64,000 bases of DNA from Acinetobacter sp. ANC 4470 (GTDB taxonomy: Bacteria; Pseudomonadota; Gammaproteobacteria; Pseudomonadales; Moraxellaceae), in assembly GCF_002135335.1 (NCBI RefSeq), contig NZ_NEGC01000001.1, positions 496,001 through 560,000 on the forward strand. The letters run 5' to 3'. The stretch's first letter is position 1, and each line of letters starts with the position of its first letter. The notes below the pieces were generated by a model. That model had not been told where the DNA came from. It saw only the letters and a program-made list of their open reading frames with translations, and made no database searches. This document shows, piece after piece, positions 18,833 to 26,840 of this stretch. Position numbers and translations under genes: made by a program.

Positions 18833-19078
18833 CTATTTACGAAATGGCGGTCGCTGTGAAGACTGGGTTTGATCTGCAATCACTAGAATCACCCCACCGA
18901 GAATGGCGCCTGCAATCCCGCCAATAAAAGACGAGTAACCCAGTGACTTGGCTAAGGCAATGCCCAGTACCGCCAATGTGGTAGGTGAATTGGTTAAGCC
19001 TAAGCCCTGTACAATCGGCCTTAAGGCTTCACGCTGTGGATACGACTCTTCTTCTTGATCAAAATCGAGATAGGGCAT
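18833..19078 (-). CDS. Small glycine-rich membrane protein
   Basis: A protein of 81 residues with an AGGAG site upstream. Residues 1-30 are polar; residues about 34-70 contain two hydrophobic glycine-rich stretches (TLAVLGIALAKSLG, IGGIAGAILGGVILVIA) that could form a helical hairpin. The C-terminus is basic. There is no recognisable domain. It lies 90 bases upstream of the DUF932 gene on the same strand and probably shares its transcript. Confidence 0.7.
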   Translation of the reverse strand: MPYLDFDQEEESYPQREALRPIVQGLGLTNSPTTLAVLGIALAKSLGYSSFIGGIAGAILGGVILVIADQTQSSQRPPFRK

Positions 19079-19301
19079 AAAAAACTCCTGAAAAAATGTG
19101 CCTATGCATTCGCTCGATATTTACCATTGAATTGGTGAAACCTGAGCATCTGCTTCATTCAGGTGTTATGTATCTGAAATTATTTACAATCCTGTTTTGC
19201 TTATTTTTTAGGTCGTTGTAGCACAACCATCAATAAATGAAATTGACCCCAACAAGGCTTGGCATTATGATGAGCTTGCTGGCCTACATTGCCAGTCGGT
19301 T

Positions 19302-19439
19302 TTGACAGACCGTTGATCCAGCACGATATATAAAGTTCCTTTTATATGTCGTGGAACCCTCGTGTCCCCCTTTTTTTCTATGGTAGGACGGGAGGGGGAC
19401 GCTTTATGCGTGCTGGTTCCTTGGATCCCAGTCTGTCAA
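19302..19439. ncRNA. Candidate branched structured RNA, about 138 nt
   Basis: The outer arms TTGACAGAC (19302-19310) and GTCTGTCAA (19431-19439) are perfect complements. Inside them GATCCA (19315-19320) pairs with TGGATC (19422-19427). Two further hairpins fill the centre: CACGATATATAAA (19322-19334) with TTTATATGTCGTG (19341-19353), and GTCCCCCT (19364-19371) with AGGGGGAC (19393-19400). The first hairpin's loop GTTCC could also pair with GGAAC at 19353-19357. The whole folds as a multi-branch junction. No reading frame covers it and it lies between divergent genes, so the strand is unknown. Confidence 0.6.
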
Positions 19440-19448
19440 CCCCTTCTC

Positions 19449-19488
19449 GTTCTGCCACCATAATCAATTGACAGTGATTCGGTAGAAC
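19449..19488 (+). promoter_or_regulatory. Hairpin in the leader of the small secreted-protein cluster
   Basis: GTTCTGCC (19449-19456) pairs with GGTAGAAC (19481-19488) with one G-U pair, and ATCA/TGAT pairs inside. It ends 25 bases before the start of the first small frame, so it may act on translation or be a second domain of the preceding structured RNA. Confidence 0.4.
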
Positions 19489-19513
19489 TTCTTATAATTC
19501 CAAGGAGTCAATC

Positions 19514-19600
19514 ATGACTGTTTTCTTATCCGCTGTTTGTTGTATCCCCATCCCCTCTCGTCTGCCCAAACAATACGATCCATCCGCTTTGTTTCGGTAA
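19514..19600 (+). CDS. 28-residue peptide, possible leader coupled to the next gene
   Basis: An ATG at 19514 is preceded by AAGGAG at ideal spacing. The peptide starts MTVFLSAVCCIPIPSRLP and ends SALFR. Its TAA overlaps the ATG of the next frame as TAATG, so ribosomes could restart there. No similarity is recognised. It may be a regulatory leader or a small protein in its own right. Confidence 0.5.
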   Translation: MTVFLSAVCCIPIPSRLPKQYDPSALFR

Positions 19601-19740
19601 TGCAGATCATTGCTCGCCTGATTTTAATCATTGGGGTATTGGTCTGGCTTGGCCCTGCTGTCATTGGCTTTTTGTTGATGATGCTGCTGTTCTGGCTCTT
19701 GGTTGCACTGGCAGGTTGGAATAAACCACCGCACTCGTAA
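19600..19740 (+). CDS. 46-residue single-pass or hairpin membrane protein
   Basis: The ATG at 19600 overlaps the preceding stop (TAATG). A longer frame from TTG codons exists, but the coupled ATG is more natural. The protein is MQIIARLILIIGVLVWLG followed by a second hydrophobic stretch ending AGWNKPPHS, so almost all of it is membrane-embedded. No family is recognised. It belongs to a plus-strand run of small envelope proteins. Confidence 0.5.
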   Translation: MQIIARLILIIGVLVWLGPAVIGFLLMMLLFWLLVALAGWNKPPHS

Positions 19741-19806
19741 AACCATTTCATACCATCTACACCATTGAAATCAGACGTCGATCATCCTCTGTTTAGGACG
19801 AGAATT

Positions 19807-20088
19807 ATGATGTCTCTTTTTTATCGCCTGCCCTTGCTGGGTATTGCGCTACTGACTGCTGTTGCCTTAACGGGTTGTGAAAGTAAATCTAAACGTGAAT
19901 TTAATGCAGGATGCCAATCGGGTGGAACAGATCGCTCAACCTGTTCCTGTGTCTATGACCAATTAGAAGCGCATTATTCACCAACCGTCATGCAAAAACT
20001 CAGTGAGCAAAATGTCAGCCATCTTGATCTACCGACTGATTTCGGTGAACAAATGGTGCGTGCTGCTCAATACTGCCAATCTCGTTAG
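19807..20088 (+). CDS. Small lipoprotein of unknown function
   Basis: A protein of 93 residues from the ATG at 19807 (AGGA upstream; a second ATG follows directly). A lipobox, VALTGC, ends the signal peptide at about residue 25, so the mature protein is lipid-anchored. The mature part has a four-cysteine motif: AGCQSGG, STCSCVYD and a late C in AAQYCQSR, probably disulfide-bonded. Proteins with this C...CxC...C layout are common small periplasmic or outer-membrane lipoproteins, but no function is known. Confidence 0.75.
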   Translation: MMSLFYRLPLLGIALLTAVALTGCESKSKREFNAGCQSGGTDRSTCSCVYDQLEAHYSPTVMQKLSEQNVSHLDLPTDFGEQMVRAAQYCQSR

Positions 20089-20100
20089 GGGGGAACGACC

Positions 20101-20250
20101 ATGCAAATCAAACATTATCTGATTGGGGTTTATATCGTGATTGCCCTGCTGTTTTCAGCCTACTTAAAAGGTTGCAGTGCTACGGCAGATCGAAGCTACG
20201 CTTATAACTTAGGTAAAGCAGTGGTTTGGCCGATCTCAATGTTTAATTGA
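20101..20250 (+). CDS. 49-residue membrane-anchored peptide or lipoprotein-like protein
   Basis: The ATG at 20101 follows a strong GGGGGGAA site. The sequence is MQIKHYLIGVYIVIALLFSA followed by YLKGCSATADRSYAYNLGKAVVW. A hydrophobic N-terminus leads to YLKGC, a weak lipobox-like site. It lies 12 bases after the preceding lipoprotein gene and is surely cotranscribed. No function is recognised. Confidence 0.6.
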   Translation: MQIKHYLIGVYIVIALLFSAYLKGCSATADRSYAYNLGKAVVWPISMFN

Positions 20251-20309
20251 TATCTCACTTTGAGTCTCATGCATAAAACATCCAACAATAACAATCTGGA
20301 ACTTAACTT

Positions 20310-20729
20310 ATGAATAATAGAATCAACGTATTTTTACAATGCAGTGCCATCACCGCCTGTCTGCTTGGGGCGACCAGCAGCTATGCTGATATTCGCACTG
20401 CCAGCAAAATCTATAACAATCCAGCCAGTGCAGTGAAAGTCACGCGCTGTCAGGGGGATCAGTACTGTAATGCTTTTTATGGCTTATCTAAAGAATGGCA
20501 GATCATCCCGAAAAACTACAAATTAAGTGGCTATAACCTCAGAAGCTTTATTGCTGAAAATGATGGTTATGGCTTAAATCGAGGCTTTTCACCGCCGTAT
20601 AAAAAACATGCTTCAGAAATCTTGGATGCAGGTGATGTGACTTTTAACGAAAATGCACGCAATGATGCTGATCGTCTGGTCTTTGTCAAAGGCTTAGCAG
20701 TTTTACAGTATTTAGAACATCAAAAATAA
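20310..20729 (+). CDS. Secreted protein of unknown function
   Basis: A protein of 139 residues with a signal peptide ending SSYA (about residue 26). The mature 113 residues include two cysteines close together (VTRCQGDQYCNAFYG), which could form a disulfide, and an aromatic-rich central part. No domain is recognised. It is part of the island's plus-strand run of exported proteins, 10 bases upstream of the next gene. Confidence 0.75.
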   Translation: MNNRINVFLQCSAITACLLGATSSYADIRTASKIYNNPASAVKVTRCQGDQYCNAFYGLSKEWQIIPKNYKLSGYNLRSFIAENDGYGLNRGFSPPYKKHASEILDAGDVTFNENARNDADRLVFVKGLAVLQYLEHQK

Positions 20730-20739
20730 GGACATCGCC

Positions 20740-21081
20740 ATGAACAGCATCCAAAAAACAAACATGAAGAAAATTACCCAAGCACTTTTGCTCACTACGG
20801 CGCTTACAGGGATTAGCGTCAGTGCGATGGCGAAAAGCAATCAAGTTAGCGTCACTGTAAAGAAAATTGAAGGCTATGGTGAGTCAGGTGATGCATTCAC
20901 CTTTAAAGCGGTCTCAGGCAAGCGCTATATGGTCTATAACGCAGGTGGCACTAGCCCAATCCAAGGTGAAGCCCTGATTCAACACTCGGCGAAATCCAAG
21001 CAGAAAATTTGCTTAGTGCTCGATAGCTATCCGAATGAACCGCGCATGGTGCAAGCCGTGAAAAAAGGTGCATGTAAATAA
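20740..21081 (+). CDS. Small secreted protein of unknown function
   Basis: A protein of 113 residues; the first ATG has AAGGA upstream, while a second ATG at 20764 (MKKITQ) would give a more standard signal peptide. The signal peptide ends SAMA. The mature part, starting KSNQVSVTVKKIEGYGE, looks like a small beta-rich domain with two cysteines near the C-terminus (KICLVLDS, KKGACK). Cotranscribed with its upstream neighbour. Confidence 0.75.
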   Translation: MNSIQKTNMKKITQALLLTTALTGISVSAMAKSNQVSVTVKKIEGYGESGDAFTFKAVSGKRYMVYNAGGTSPIQGEALIQHSAKSKQKICLVLDSYPNEPRMVQAVKKGACK

Positions 21082-21091
21082 ATCACGCCCT

Positions 21092-21164
21092 CTGTTCCAG
21101 TGTGTCTGCACGATGAATTGAATCAGCGCAAATAATTGTCACCCTAAAAGATGCACTGGGACAG
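21092..21164. promoter_or_regulatory. Long-range hairpin between two exported-protein genes
   Basis: CTGTTCCAGTG (21092-21102) pairs with CACTGGGACAG (21154-21164) over 11 bp with one G-U pair and closes a 51-nt loop. It lies 24 bases before the next start codon. It may end the upstream mRNA or control the next gene. Confidence 0.4.
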
Positions 21165-21188
21165 CGGAACATATTTTGAGAAAACAAC

Positions 21189-21749
21189 ATGTCTAACATA
21201 AAACGTATGCTGCCGTTTGCTCTGTCGATGCTCATGCTCAGTGCGTGCAGTCCATCACAAGATACGGCTAAAAGCCCAGCAAAAGACAGCTCAACTGAAC
21301 TTGATCCAGCAACCCAAAAGTTCATGCAAACCGATTTAAGTGAATCTACAGCCAATGATGAAATCCCCGTTTTATCAGAAGCTGAATTGAAACACTATGA
21401 AGAAACAGGCAGTTTGCCTGAAGATGGATCAGATGCTGAAACTAACGTACAGGCTGAAGTTGAAGCACAACCAGATGAACAGTTTGACATCCGAGTCTAT
21501 CGTGCTGAATCTCAAGGTTCAATGACCGGTTATTCAGACAAGATCGATGTTGTTTCACTCAATGATCAACCCACCACGATTACAGGCATTCAAGTCAATC
21601 GGGGTAACTGTGCTATAACGAGCATGTATCATTTTAAAAATATGCGCTATGGTTCAGTGGCTTTGGCGTACCCACGCTGTAAAGTCGAACACATCCGTGA
21701 AGTCAGTATCAGCACAACCCATGGCACATATGCTTATCGGATTGGTTAA
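21189..21749 (+). CDS. Lipoprotein of unknown function
   Basis: A protein of 186 residues. The signal peptide ends with the lipobox MLSAC at about residue 20. Residues 21-95 are acidic, Ser/Thr/Glu-rich and probably a flexible linker. Residues 96-186 look like a small folded beta domain (FDIRVYRAESQG, ITGIQVNRGNCAI) with two cysteines. It is the last of the plus-strand exported-protein run and faces the Gp2-like gene. Confidence 0.75.
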   Translation: MSNIKRMLPFALSMLMLSACSPSQDTAKSPAKDSSTELDPATQKFMQTDLSESTANDEIPVLSEAELKHYEETGSLPEDGSDAETNVQAEVEAQPDEQFDIRVYRAESQGSMTGYSDKIDVVSLNDQPTTITGIQVNRGNCAITSMYHFKNMRYGSVALAYPRCKVEHIREVSISTTHGTYAYRIG

Positions 21750-21760
21750 TTTCTACATAA

Positions 21761-21790
21761 GATGTGTAATGCTGTAATACATTACACATC
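21761..21790. terminator. Hairpin between convergent genes
   Basis: GATGTGTAATG (21761-21771) and CATTACACATC (21780-21790) are perfect complements around an 8-base loop, placed exactly between two convergent stop codons. T-tracts are short on both sides, so termination strength is uncertain. Confidence 0.6.
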
Positions 21791-21799
21791 CACTTTACA

Positions 21800-22771
21800 T
21801 TAGGAGTAGTAATCTTCACACAGTTTGAAGCCTTTAAATTCGGGTAAGACAGATACATTACAACCCCGTCGTGTATCAATAACGTACTGACCTTTACCAA
21901 AGCTTCGCATCCCCTGCACTTTAACCCGAAGATGCTGATGGTCTTTTTCAGGATTAACCAAATACATGGCAGCATTGATTGCATTCTGTACTTGTTCAGG
22001 CTTGTTACGATGGATCATACCGATGCCTAAACTGCCTTTTTGATTAAAGCGTTCTTTGTAATCAGGAGAGTTAGAGGTAAAGACATAACCTTTATTCTTT
22101 GTGATATTAGTCCAACATTGTCCAACCTGTATGGCCATACCGAAATCTTTTTGATGCTTATGTCCATCGTAGATCAGTAATACGTGACAGTGATAGCCTT
22201 TCCTTTCACCTTGTTCAATAGCCCATACATACCCCTGTAGGTCTTTGAAACAGGTATCTTGATTCTGTACTCGATTAAAAAAGGTACGCAGGTACTGATT
22301 AAATTGTTCAATACCAACCTCATGCTGATACTCTAATGCAATGCTTAAATCTACCCGTATAAACAGCAGTTTTGAATAATGCTGTGTCAGTTGTTTTATG
22401 TATTCTTCTAAACCATTTTTATTTTTATTTTCTTGACGCTTAAATAAGCTTAATTCATCTCGAACATCACGATAAACTGCTAGAGCAATAGTATTGAGAT
22501 AATGCAATTGAAATTCTTTTAAATCCTCAATACTGCTTATTGATGGTAAGCATAACAACTCATCAAATGCACGTACTATTCTTCGAAATAGATCAATACT
22601 CTCACTGTACTTTAAATGAGCTTGATATATGGTTTTAAACAAAGGTATGAGTTCTTTTAATTCAGACCTAAACTGCTGTGGGTTAAATTTTTTAACGTAG
22701 ATTGACTGTATAAATTGATCTATCGCAATCAGTACTTGTGACTCATTCAAGCTTGATGGTATTAAGCACAT
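21800..22771 (-). CDS. Inovirus Gp2 / YagK-YfjJ C-terminal domain protein (HUH-like replication initiator)
   Basis: A protein of 323 residues. The C-terminal half has the order seen in inovirus Gp2 and YfjJ-type proteins: KLLFIRVDLSIALEY, FNQYLRTFFNR, GYVWAIEQGERKGYHCHVLL with an HxH of the HUH type (about residue 195), IQVGQCWTNIT, then AAMYLVNPEKDHQHLRV. Such proteins are found on phage satellites and islands and are thought to start rolling-circle-type replication. The N-terminal half is helical. The start lies just downstream of an inverted repeat that includes its ribosome site. Confidence 0.8.
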   Translation of the reverse strand: MCLIPSSLNESQVLIAIDQFIQSIYVKKFNPQQFRSELKELIPLFKTIYQAHLKYSESIDLFRRIVRAFDELLCLPSISSIEDLKEFQLHYLNTIALAVYRDVRDELSLFKRQENKNKNGLEEYIKQLTQHYSKLLFIRVDLSIALEYQHEVGIEQFNQYLRTFFNRVQNQDTCFKDLQGYVWAIEQGERKGYHCHVLLIYDGHKHQKDFGMAIQVGQCWTNITKNKGYVFTSNSPDYKERFNQKGSLGIGMIHRNKPEQVQNAINAAMYLVNPEKDHQHLRVKVQGMRSFGKGQYVIDTRRGCNVSVLPEFKGFKLCEDYYS

Positions 22772-22779
22772 ATAAATAT

Positions 22780-22809
22780 CCTAGTGATTGTTGAACTCAT
22801 ATCACTAGG
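22780..22809 (-). promoter_or_regulatory. Inverted repeat covering the ribosome site of the Gp2-like gene
   Basis: CCTAGTGAT (22780-22788) and ATCACTAGG (22801-22809) are perfect 9-bp complements with a 12-base loop. On the minus strand the hairpin ends with CTAGG of the CTAGGA ribosome site, 8 bases before the ATG. It could be an operator or an mRNA hairpin that limits translation. Confidence 0.5.
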
Positions 22810-23031
22810 CATTAAGTTATCTTTTACCTAAGAACTCATAGTATGTAATCAATTGAGATTAATAGAATATTAATAAGATATAGATATTCAATACTAATTA
22901 GATATATATTCATTATATTAAAAACCCACTACGGTTCCTGTAGTAAAGCATCGTAGTTTACGAAAACCAGAAACTATTAAAATTCCTTACACCACATCAA
23001 ATTTAAGATAACAGAGTAAGCTAAAGTTAAG

Positions 23032-25365
23032 TTACATATCACCAGTATTTTCTGGATTATCGACAGACGCTTTTGAAATTTTCTTATTGCTAGACTTTTG
23101 GATAGAAGCATTCTTTCTCTCTGCAACAACACTACTGCTTTTAATCAAAAACTCAGAGTCTGATTTTGCTTGTCTAGATCTCTGCGCTTTTATAGAACTT
23201 TTCATAAAAATACTATGACTTAAGAAAGTTGGAATAATTTTTTGTAAAAAATCCGATTTCCTTTGCTCATTGGTTGATTCAATCAGCAAACGATTTAGTG
23301 AATATTCTTCATTGGTCCGCATTATTGATTCACCTTGTATTTTACAGCTTTTGAAATTGGGCTTTTCATCCATCTCTAAAATTGACTGTGCTTTGTCTTT
23401 TACAAACTTAACCCACTTCATATTTAATGCTTGAATTATTGAGGTTGGGTCGGCAAATGCACGTTCATCAAGTACAATAAACACATCAGCGTAAAAATGC
23501 TGTTCTTCATTTTTACGCCATAACCCAAAGTAACCAGTCTTCCACGATAAAGGTTTAGCCGTTTGTGCTTGGTGTAAAAATTTGCTCCATAAAACTGCTA
23601 ATTTTCCCTGAGGTATAGGTTCAGACTCAGGAATCAATTCAATTACAACTCTAAGAATTAAACCGTCTTTTTTCATCAAATGTGGAAACAACGTGGTGGC
23701 TGCTTCTAGGTGGTCGTTATATTTTTTATAAGCATCTATTCTAATCTCTTTAATTGATTTGTCGTTAGAGCCAAAAAAAGATTTAGTGAATATATTACGC
23801 AAGGCCAGAATATATAAATTAATATGATTAATGGATTCTGTAGAAACCTGCAAACTTGTTAGTTGTTTTAGTAAATCCCTGCTTTTTTCAAAAAGGTCAT
23901 TTTCGTGTAATCGAAAACTTTGTATTGTTTTTATATCGTCAGTCTCTACTTGATTTTCACCTAACATAATAAATTGTTGACCAAGCCGAGTAATCGCTCC
24001 ACGCAAAACCTGCCGTGTCAGCTGATCTGTATCACTGGATACACTGAGTTCAAATGCCATTAGTTGGGTTGTCACAAGTGTTTCAATAAAAATCTCAATC
24101 TGCATCATAGTTTGAACTTTTTTAGGATCAGACTCAATCTCACGATAGGAATGCATGACTGCTTCAATATAAGCTTGGCTGGTTTGAGAAAGACTGCGTG
24201 TACTCCAAACAGATTTTCGCTCTTTTTCAGACAAAAATGGCTGAAAAAGTTGATCTAAAGTGCTTTTGGCTTTTTCTATTTCCTTGAGAGAGTCCTTTAT
24301 ACTATCATTGTACTCATTCAGAACCTCACGCTGATCTACTCCAGCCAAGCCTATGTATGCACTTAACTTTTCGTTAATTGCTAAGGTATTTTTTAAATGA
24401 TTTGGTAATTTAGGCTGAATGTACAAGTCAAGCGTGAAAAAAAAACTTAAAACCCAATACTTAAATGCTTCAATATTTTTTTGTTGTGAAATCTTGATTA
24501 GACCGACAGCAGTTTTTGAATAATTCCTTCTGATGAGTTCATTCCAATTCCGAATCTCAACATGATATAAATTACCCATTAAGTGCTGAATTTTTTGCTG
24601 TAACATTTCTATTGAGCCATTTTCAGAAAACTCTTTGGAATGTTTTAACATCAAAATGCAATGTAAATTTAAATCATCTTTAGTGCCATTTGTTTCAACT
24701 TTAGTTAATCCACTAAGGAGCTGAAAAAACCCAGCCAGAAGAAACTTGATGTTATATAAATTGTTGTAATGCATATCTCCTACTTGAGTCAGTAAGTTTG
24801 ATTGTGGTTTAAAAAAGCCTTGAATGCGAATATCAATTGCGAGCACATAAACTGATGAATGTGTTCTTAATAAACCATTAAAATCTTCAGCCTGTTGGCT
24901 CAATTTATCTAATGCATATTTTTCTTGCTTACGATCTTCATCAATACCACGCTCAATTTGGTCTCTAACATAGGTGATCAGTTGAGATATATGCTGATAA
25001 GGAAACGTTTTACTTGTCCATGGTACCAATTGGGAATGGTCATCGAGAATAAATGCATCTTTGGCATATTCGAATTGCATATCTTCTGGTACTAGCTGGT
25101 ATGAATCAATAGCGTATTTTTGCTTTAGGCTATATTTAACACTTTTATCAAACTGTACATATCCTTCATAAACACTTTTAAAAAAAAGATGATTAAAAAT
25201 TTCAGGGTGTGGAAATAAATCTTTTTTCAAACGTAATTGATTGAACGAATCACAAAACTCAGCAAGCTGCTGTTGATCCTCTTGATGTCTGAATTTAAAA
25301 GTAAGCGAATCCGCATTCCAGATATCCTCTCTGATTTCTTGCGCAAAACTATCTAGCTGCTTCAA
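23032..25365 (-). CDS. Large island protein, possibly a diverged Gp2/YfjJ-like relative
   Basis: A protein of at least 777 residues with no confident family. Two segments recall the Gp2/YfjJ fold in outline. One has VYVLAIDIRIQGF and later LHCILMLK. The other (residues about 575-660) has LRVVIELIP, GYFGLWRKNEEQHFYADVFI and LNMKWVKFV, where the HxH is lost. The C-terminus is basic and Ser/Lys-rich. The start is uncertain: TTG at 25365 lacks a good ribosome site, and the frame stays open 28 more codons to a TAA at 25452-25450 without ATG, GTG or TTG. It may be 5'-truncated or use a rare start. It probably works with the Gp2-like gene 260 bases downstream. Confidence 0.6.
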   Translation of the reverse strand: MKQLDSFAQEIREDIWNADSLTFKFRHQEDQQQLAEFCDSFNQLRLKKDLFPHPEIFNHLFFKSVYEGYVQFDKSVKYSLKQKYAIDSYQLVPEDMQFEYAKDAFILDDHSQLVPWTSKTFPYQHISQLITYVRDQIERGIDEDRKQEKYALDKLSQQAEDFNGLLRTHSSVYVLAIDIRIQGFFKPQSNLLTQVGDMHYNNLYNIKFLLAGFFQLLSGLTKVETNGTKDDLNLHCILMLKHSKEFSENGSIEMLQQKIQHLMGNLYHVEIRNWNELIRRNYSKTAVGLIKISQQKNIEAFKYWVLSFFFTLDLYIQPKLPNHLKNTLAINEKLSAYIGLAGVDQREVLNEYNDSIKDSLKEIEKAKSTLDQLFQPFLSEKERKSVWSTRSLSQTSQAYIEAVMHSYREIESDPKKVQTMMQIEIFIETLVTTQLMAFELSVSSDTDQLTRQVLRGAITRLGQQFIMLGENQVETDDIKTIQSFRLHENDLFEKSRDLLKQLTSLQVSTESINHINLYILALRNIFTKSFFGSNDKSIKEIRIDAYKKYNDHLEAATTLFPHLMKKDGLILRVVIELIPESEPIPQGKLAVLWSKFLHQAQTAKPLSWKTGYFGLWRKNEEQHFYADVFIVLDERAFADPTSIIQALNMKWVKFVKDKAQSILEMDEKPNFKSCKIQGESIMRTNEEYSLNRLLIESTNEQRKSDFLQKIIPTFLSHSIFMKSSIKAQRSRQAKSDSEFLIKSSSVVAERKNASIQKSSNKKISKASVDNPENTGDM

Positions 25366-25463
25366 AGCATCGATAGTTTCTTTAAAAATTAATTTTTCAC
25401 CAAAGCCTTCTTTATAACGTGTTGAGTATGACGTTGGAACGTCTATGCTTTAACAATCTAAAA

Positions 25464-25660
25464 AAATCATCTTTTAAAATTTTTATTGGTAAAATCATAC
25501 TAAAATCAACTGATAACTAGCTATATCAACACATAATACCGGATTTAAAAGTTATTAAATCCTTATTAATCACATAAATTTTTAAATAAATCATCTTAAA
25601 TACAATATAAAATCATCTATTTTTAATTAATTTATCACTCACTATTTTTATAAAAATCAT
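25464..25660. repeat. Iteron-like AAATCAT cluster in an AT-rich intergenic region
   Basis: AAATCAT occurs on the plus strand at 25464, 25492, 25588, 25610 and 25654, three of them extended to AAATCATCT. The 480-base stretch between the large protein and fic holds no gene and is strongly AT-rich; it also has an AAATTGC/GCAATTT hairpin at about 25667-25691. The location upstream of initiator-like genes would suit an origin, but AT richness makes chance repeats more likely. Confidence 0.35.
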
Positions 25661-25931
25661 ATAAAAAATTGCACATGAATGCGCAATTTTCATACATACG
25701 ATGTCAGTAATTGGGTTCAATAGACGGGAAAATTGATCAAGGCTTTAGTGGAGTTTTAATGATTTTTTAGAAATGCAGGTTTTTTCCTAAGCATCTTTTT
25801 TATTATTTTGGGTTGATATGCTGAATAACTTAGAGGAAAAATATTTGGGTTGTTCACGTAAAGTTAACAGCAAGAAATAGCCTGCTAACTAAGTTAAGCT
25901 GATATCAAGCCATATCTATTTTCAACCACTA

Positions 25932-26663
25932 TTAAAGCCCTAAAACCACCTGATAAGGCTTAAATCCATCTAGCACAACAGTAGCAACTAAATTCATAAA
26001 TGACTCGGTATTACCATAGGCCATCCATTGATCAAGAGCCTCATAGTAGGCTAGTCGATTATCCACAGTAATCACGCTAGGTGGGTAACCTGATTTAAGC
26101 AACTCAAGATTCATCAACAACCGTGATGTACGACCATTTCCATCAATAAAGGGATGAATGCCTACAAAATCAGCATGAACCTTGGCAGCTCGTTCAAGTG
26201 GATGTAGTTTATGGGCATCAGTGTTATACCAATCTATAAACTGAGCCATTTTGTCGTTTAGCAACGTATAGTCTGGTGGATTAGTCGCAGCACCTGAAAT
26301 CAATACATTCTGCTGACGATATCGCCCCGCATTTTCATCATCAATATTTTTTAAAATCAATTGATGAATATTACGAATTTGCCATTCTGAAAAGGGCTCA
26401 TCTTTTTTGATTATGTCTTCAACATACAAAATTGCATCACGATGATTGATCGCTTCAAAATGTTCATTCAAAGTCTTTCCAGCGACAGTAATTCCCTCTA
26501 ACACGACTTTGGTTTCTAACAACGTTAAGGAGTTGCTTTCAATGGCATTAGAGTGATATGTCCAACGTAGAATAAGATCTTCTTGCAAATTCCTCGTTAT
26601 TGAAGATGGAAATGGTCGATATTGATCTAATTTGGCCTTTAAATTATCAATGAGCTCAAACAT
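25932..26663 (-). CDS. Fic-family protein (AMP-transferase type)
   Basis: A protein of 243 residues from the ATG at 26663; a TTG 21 bases upstream extends the frame but is less likely. The Fic motif HPFIDGNGRTSR (about residues 171-182) has the catalytic His and the phosphate-binding GNGR intact. An N-terminal inhibitory motif SNAIESN (about residue 37) matches the SxxxE(G/N) pattern of class II self-inhibited Fic proteins. Such proteins attach AMP or other nucleotides to targets. It is the last gene before attR and may act as a toxin or regulator with in-built antitoxin helix. Confidence 0.9.
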   Translation of the reverse strand: MFELIDNLKAKLDQYRPFPSSITRNLQEDLILRWTYHSNAIESNSLTLLETKVVLEGITVAGKTLNEHFEAINHRDAILYVEDIIKKDEPFSEWQIRNIHQLILKNIDDENAGRYRQQNVLISGAATNPPDYTLLNDKMAQFIDWYNTDAHKLHPLERAAKVHADFVGIHPFIDGNGRTSRLLMNLELLKSGYPPSVITVDNRLAYYEALDQWMAYGNTESFMNLVATVVLDGFKPYQVVLGL

Positions 26664-26760
26664 GCCAAATCTCTGTAAAAACAATCAAAAGATCATACAT
26701 TAAGCTTTTATGCTAAAATAGCCACAATACTTCAATGAGTAACGTAGTACCCAAATTCAC

Positions 26761-26784
26761 TTGGGGGTATAAATGGGGGTATAA
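26761..26784. repeat. Arm-type integrase site pair, right end
   Basis: TTGGGGGTATAA (26761-26772) is followed directly by ATGGGGGTATAA (26773-26784), the same tandem 12-bp unit as at 3473-3496. It lies 57 bases inside attR. The shared spacing and orientation support use by the island integrase. Confidence 0.65.
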
Positions 26785-26840
26785 GAGATTTCATAAAAAT
26801 ATATTAATAATAAATATCAATTACTTATATCTATTAGTTT

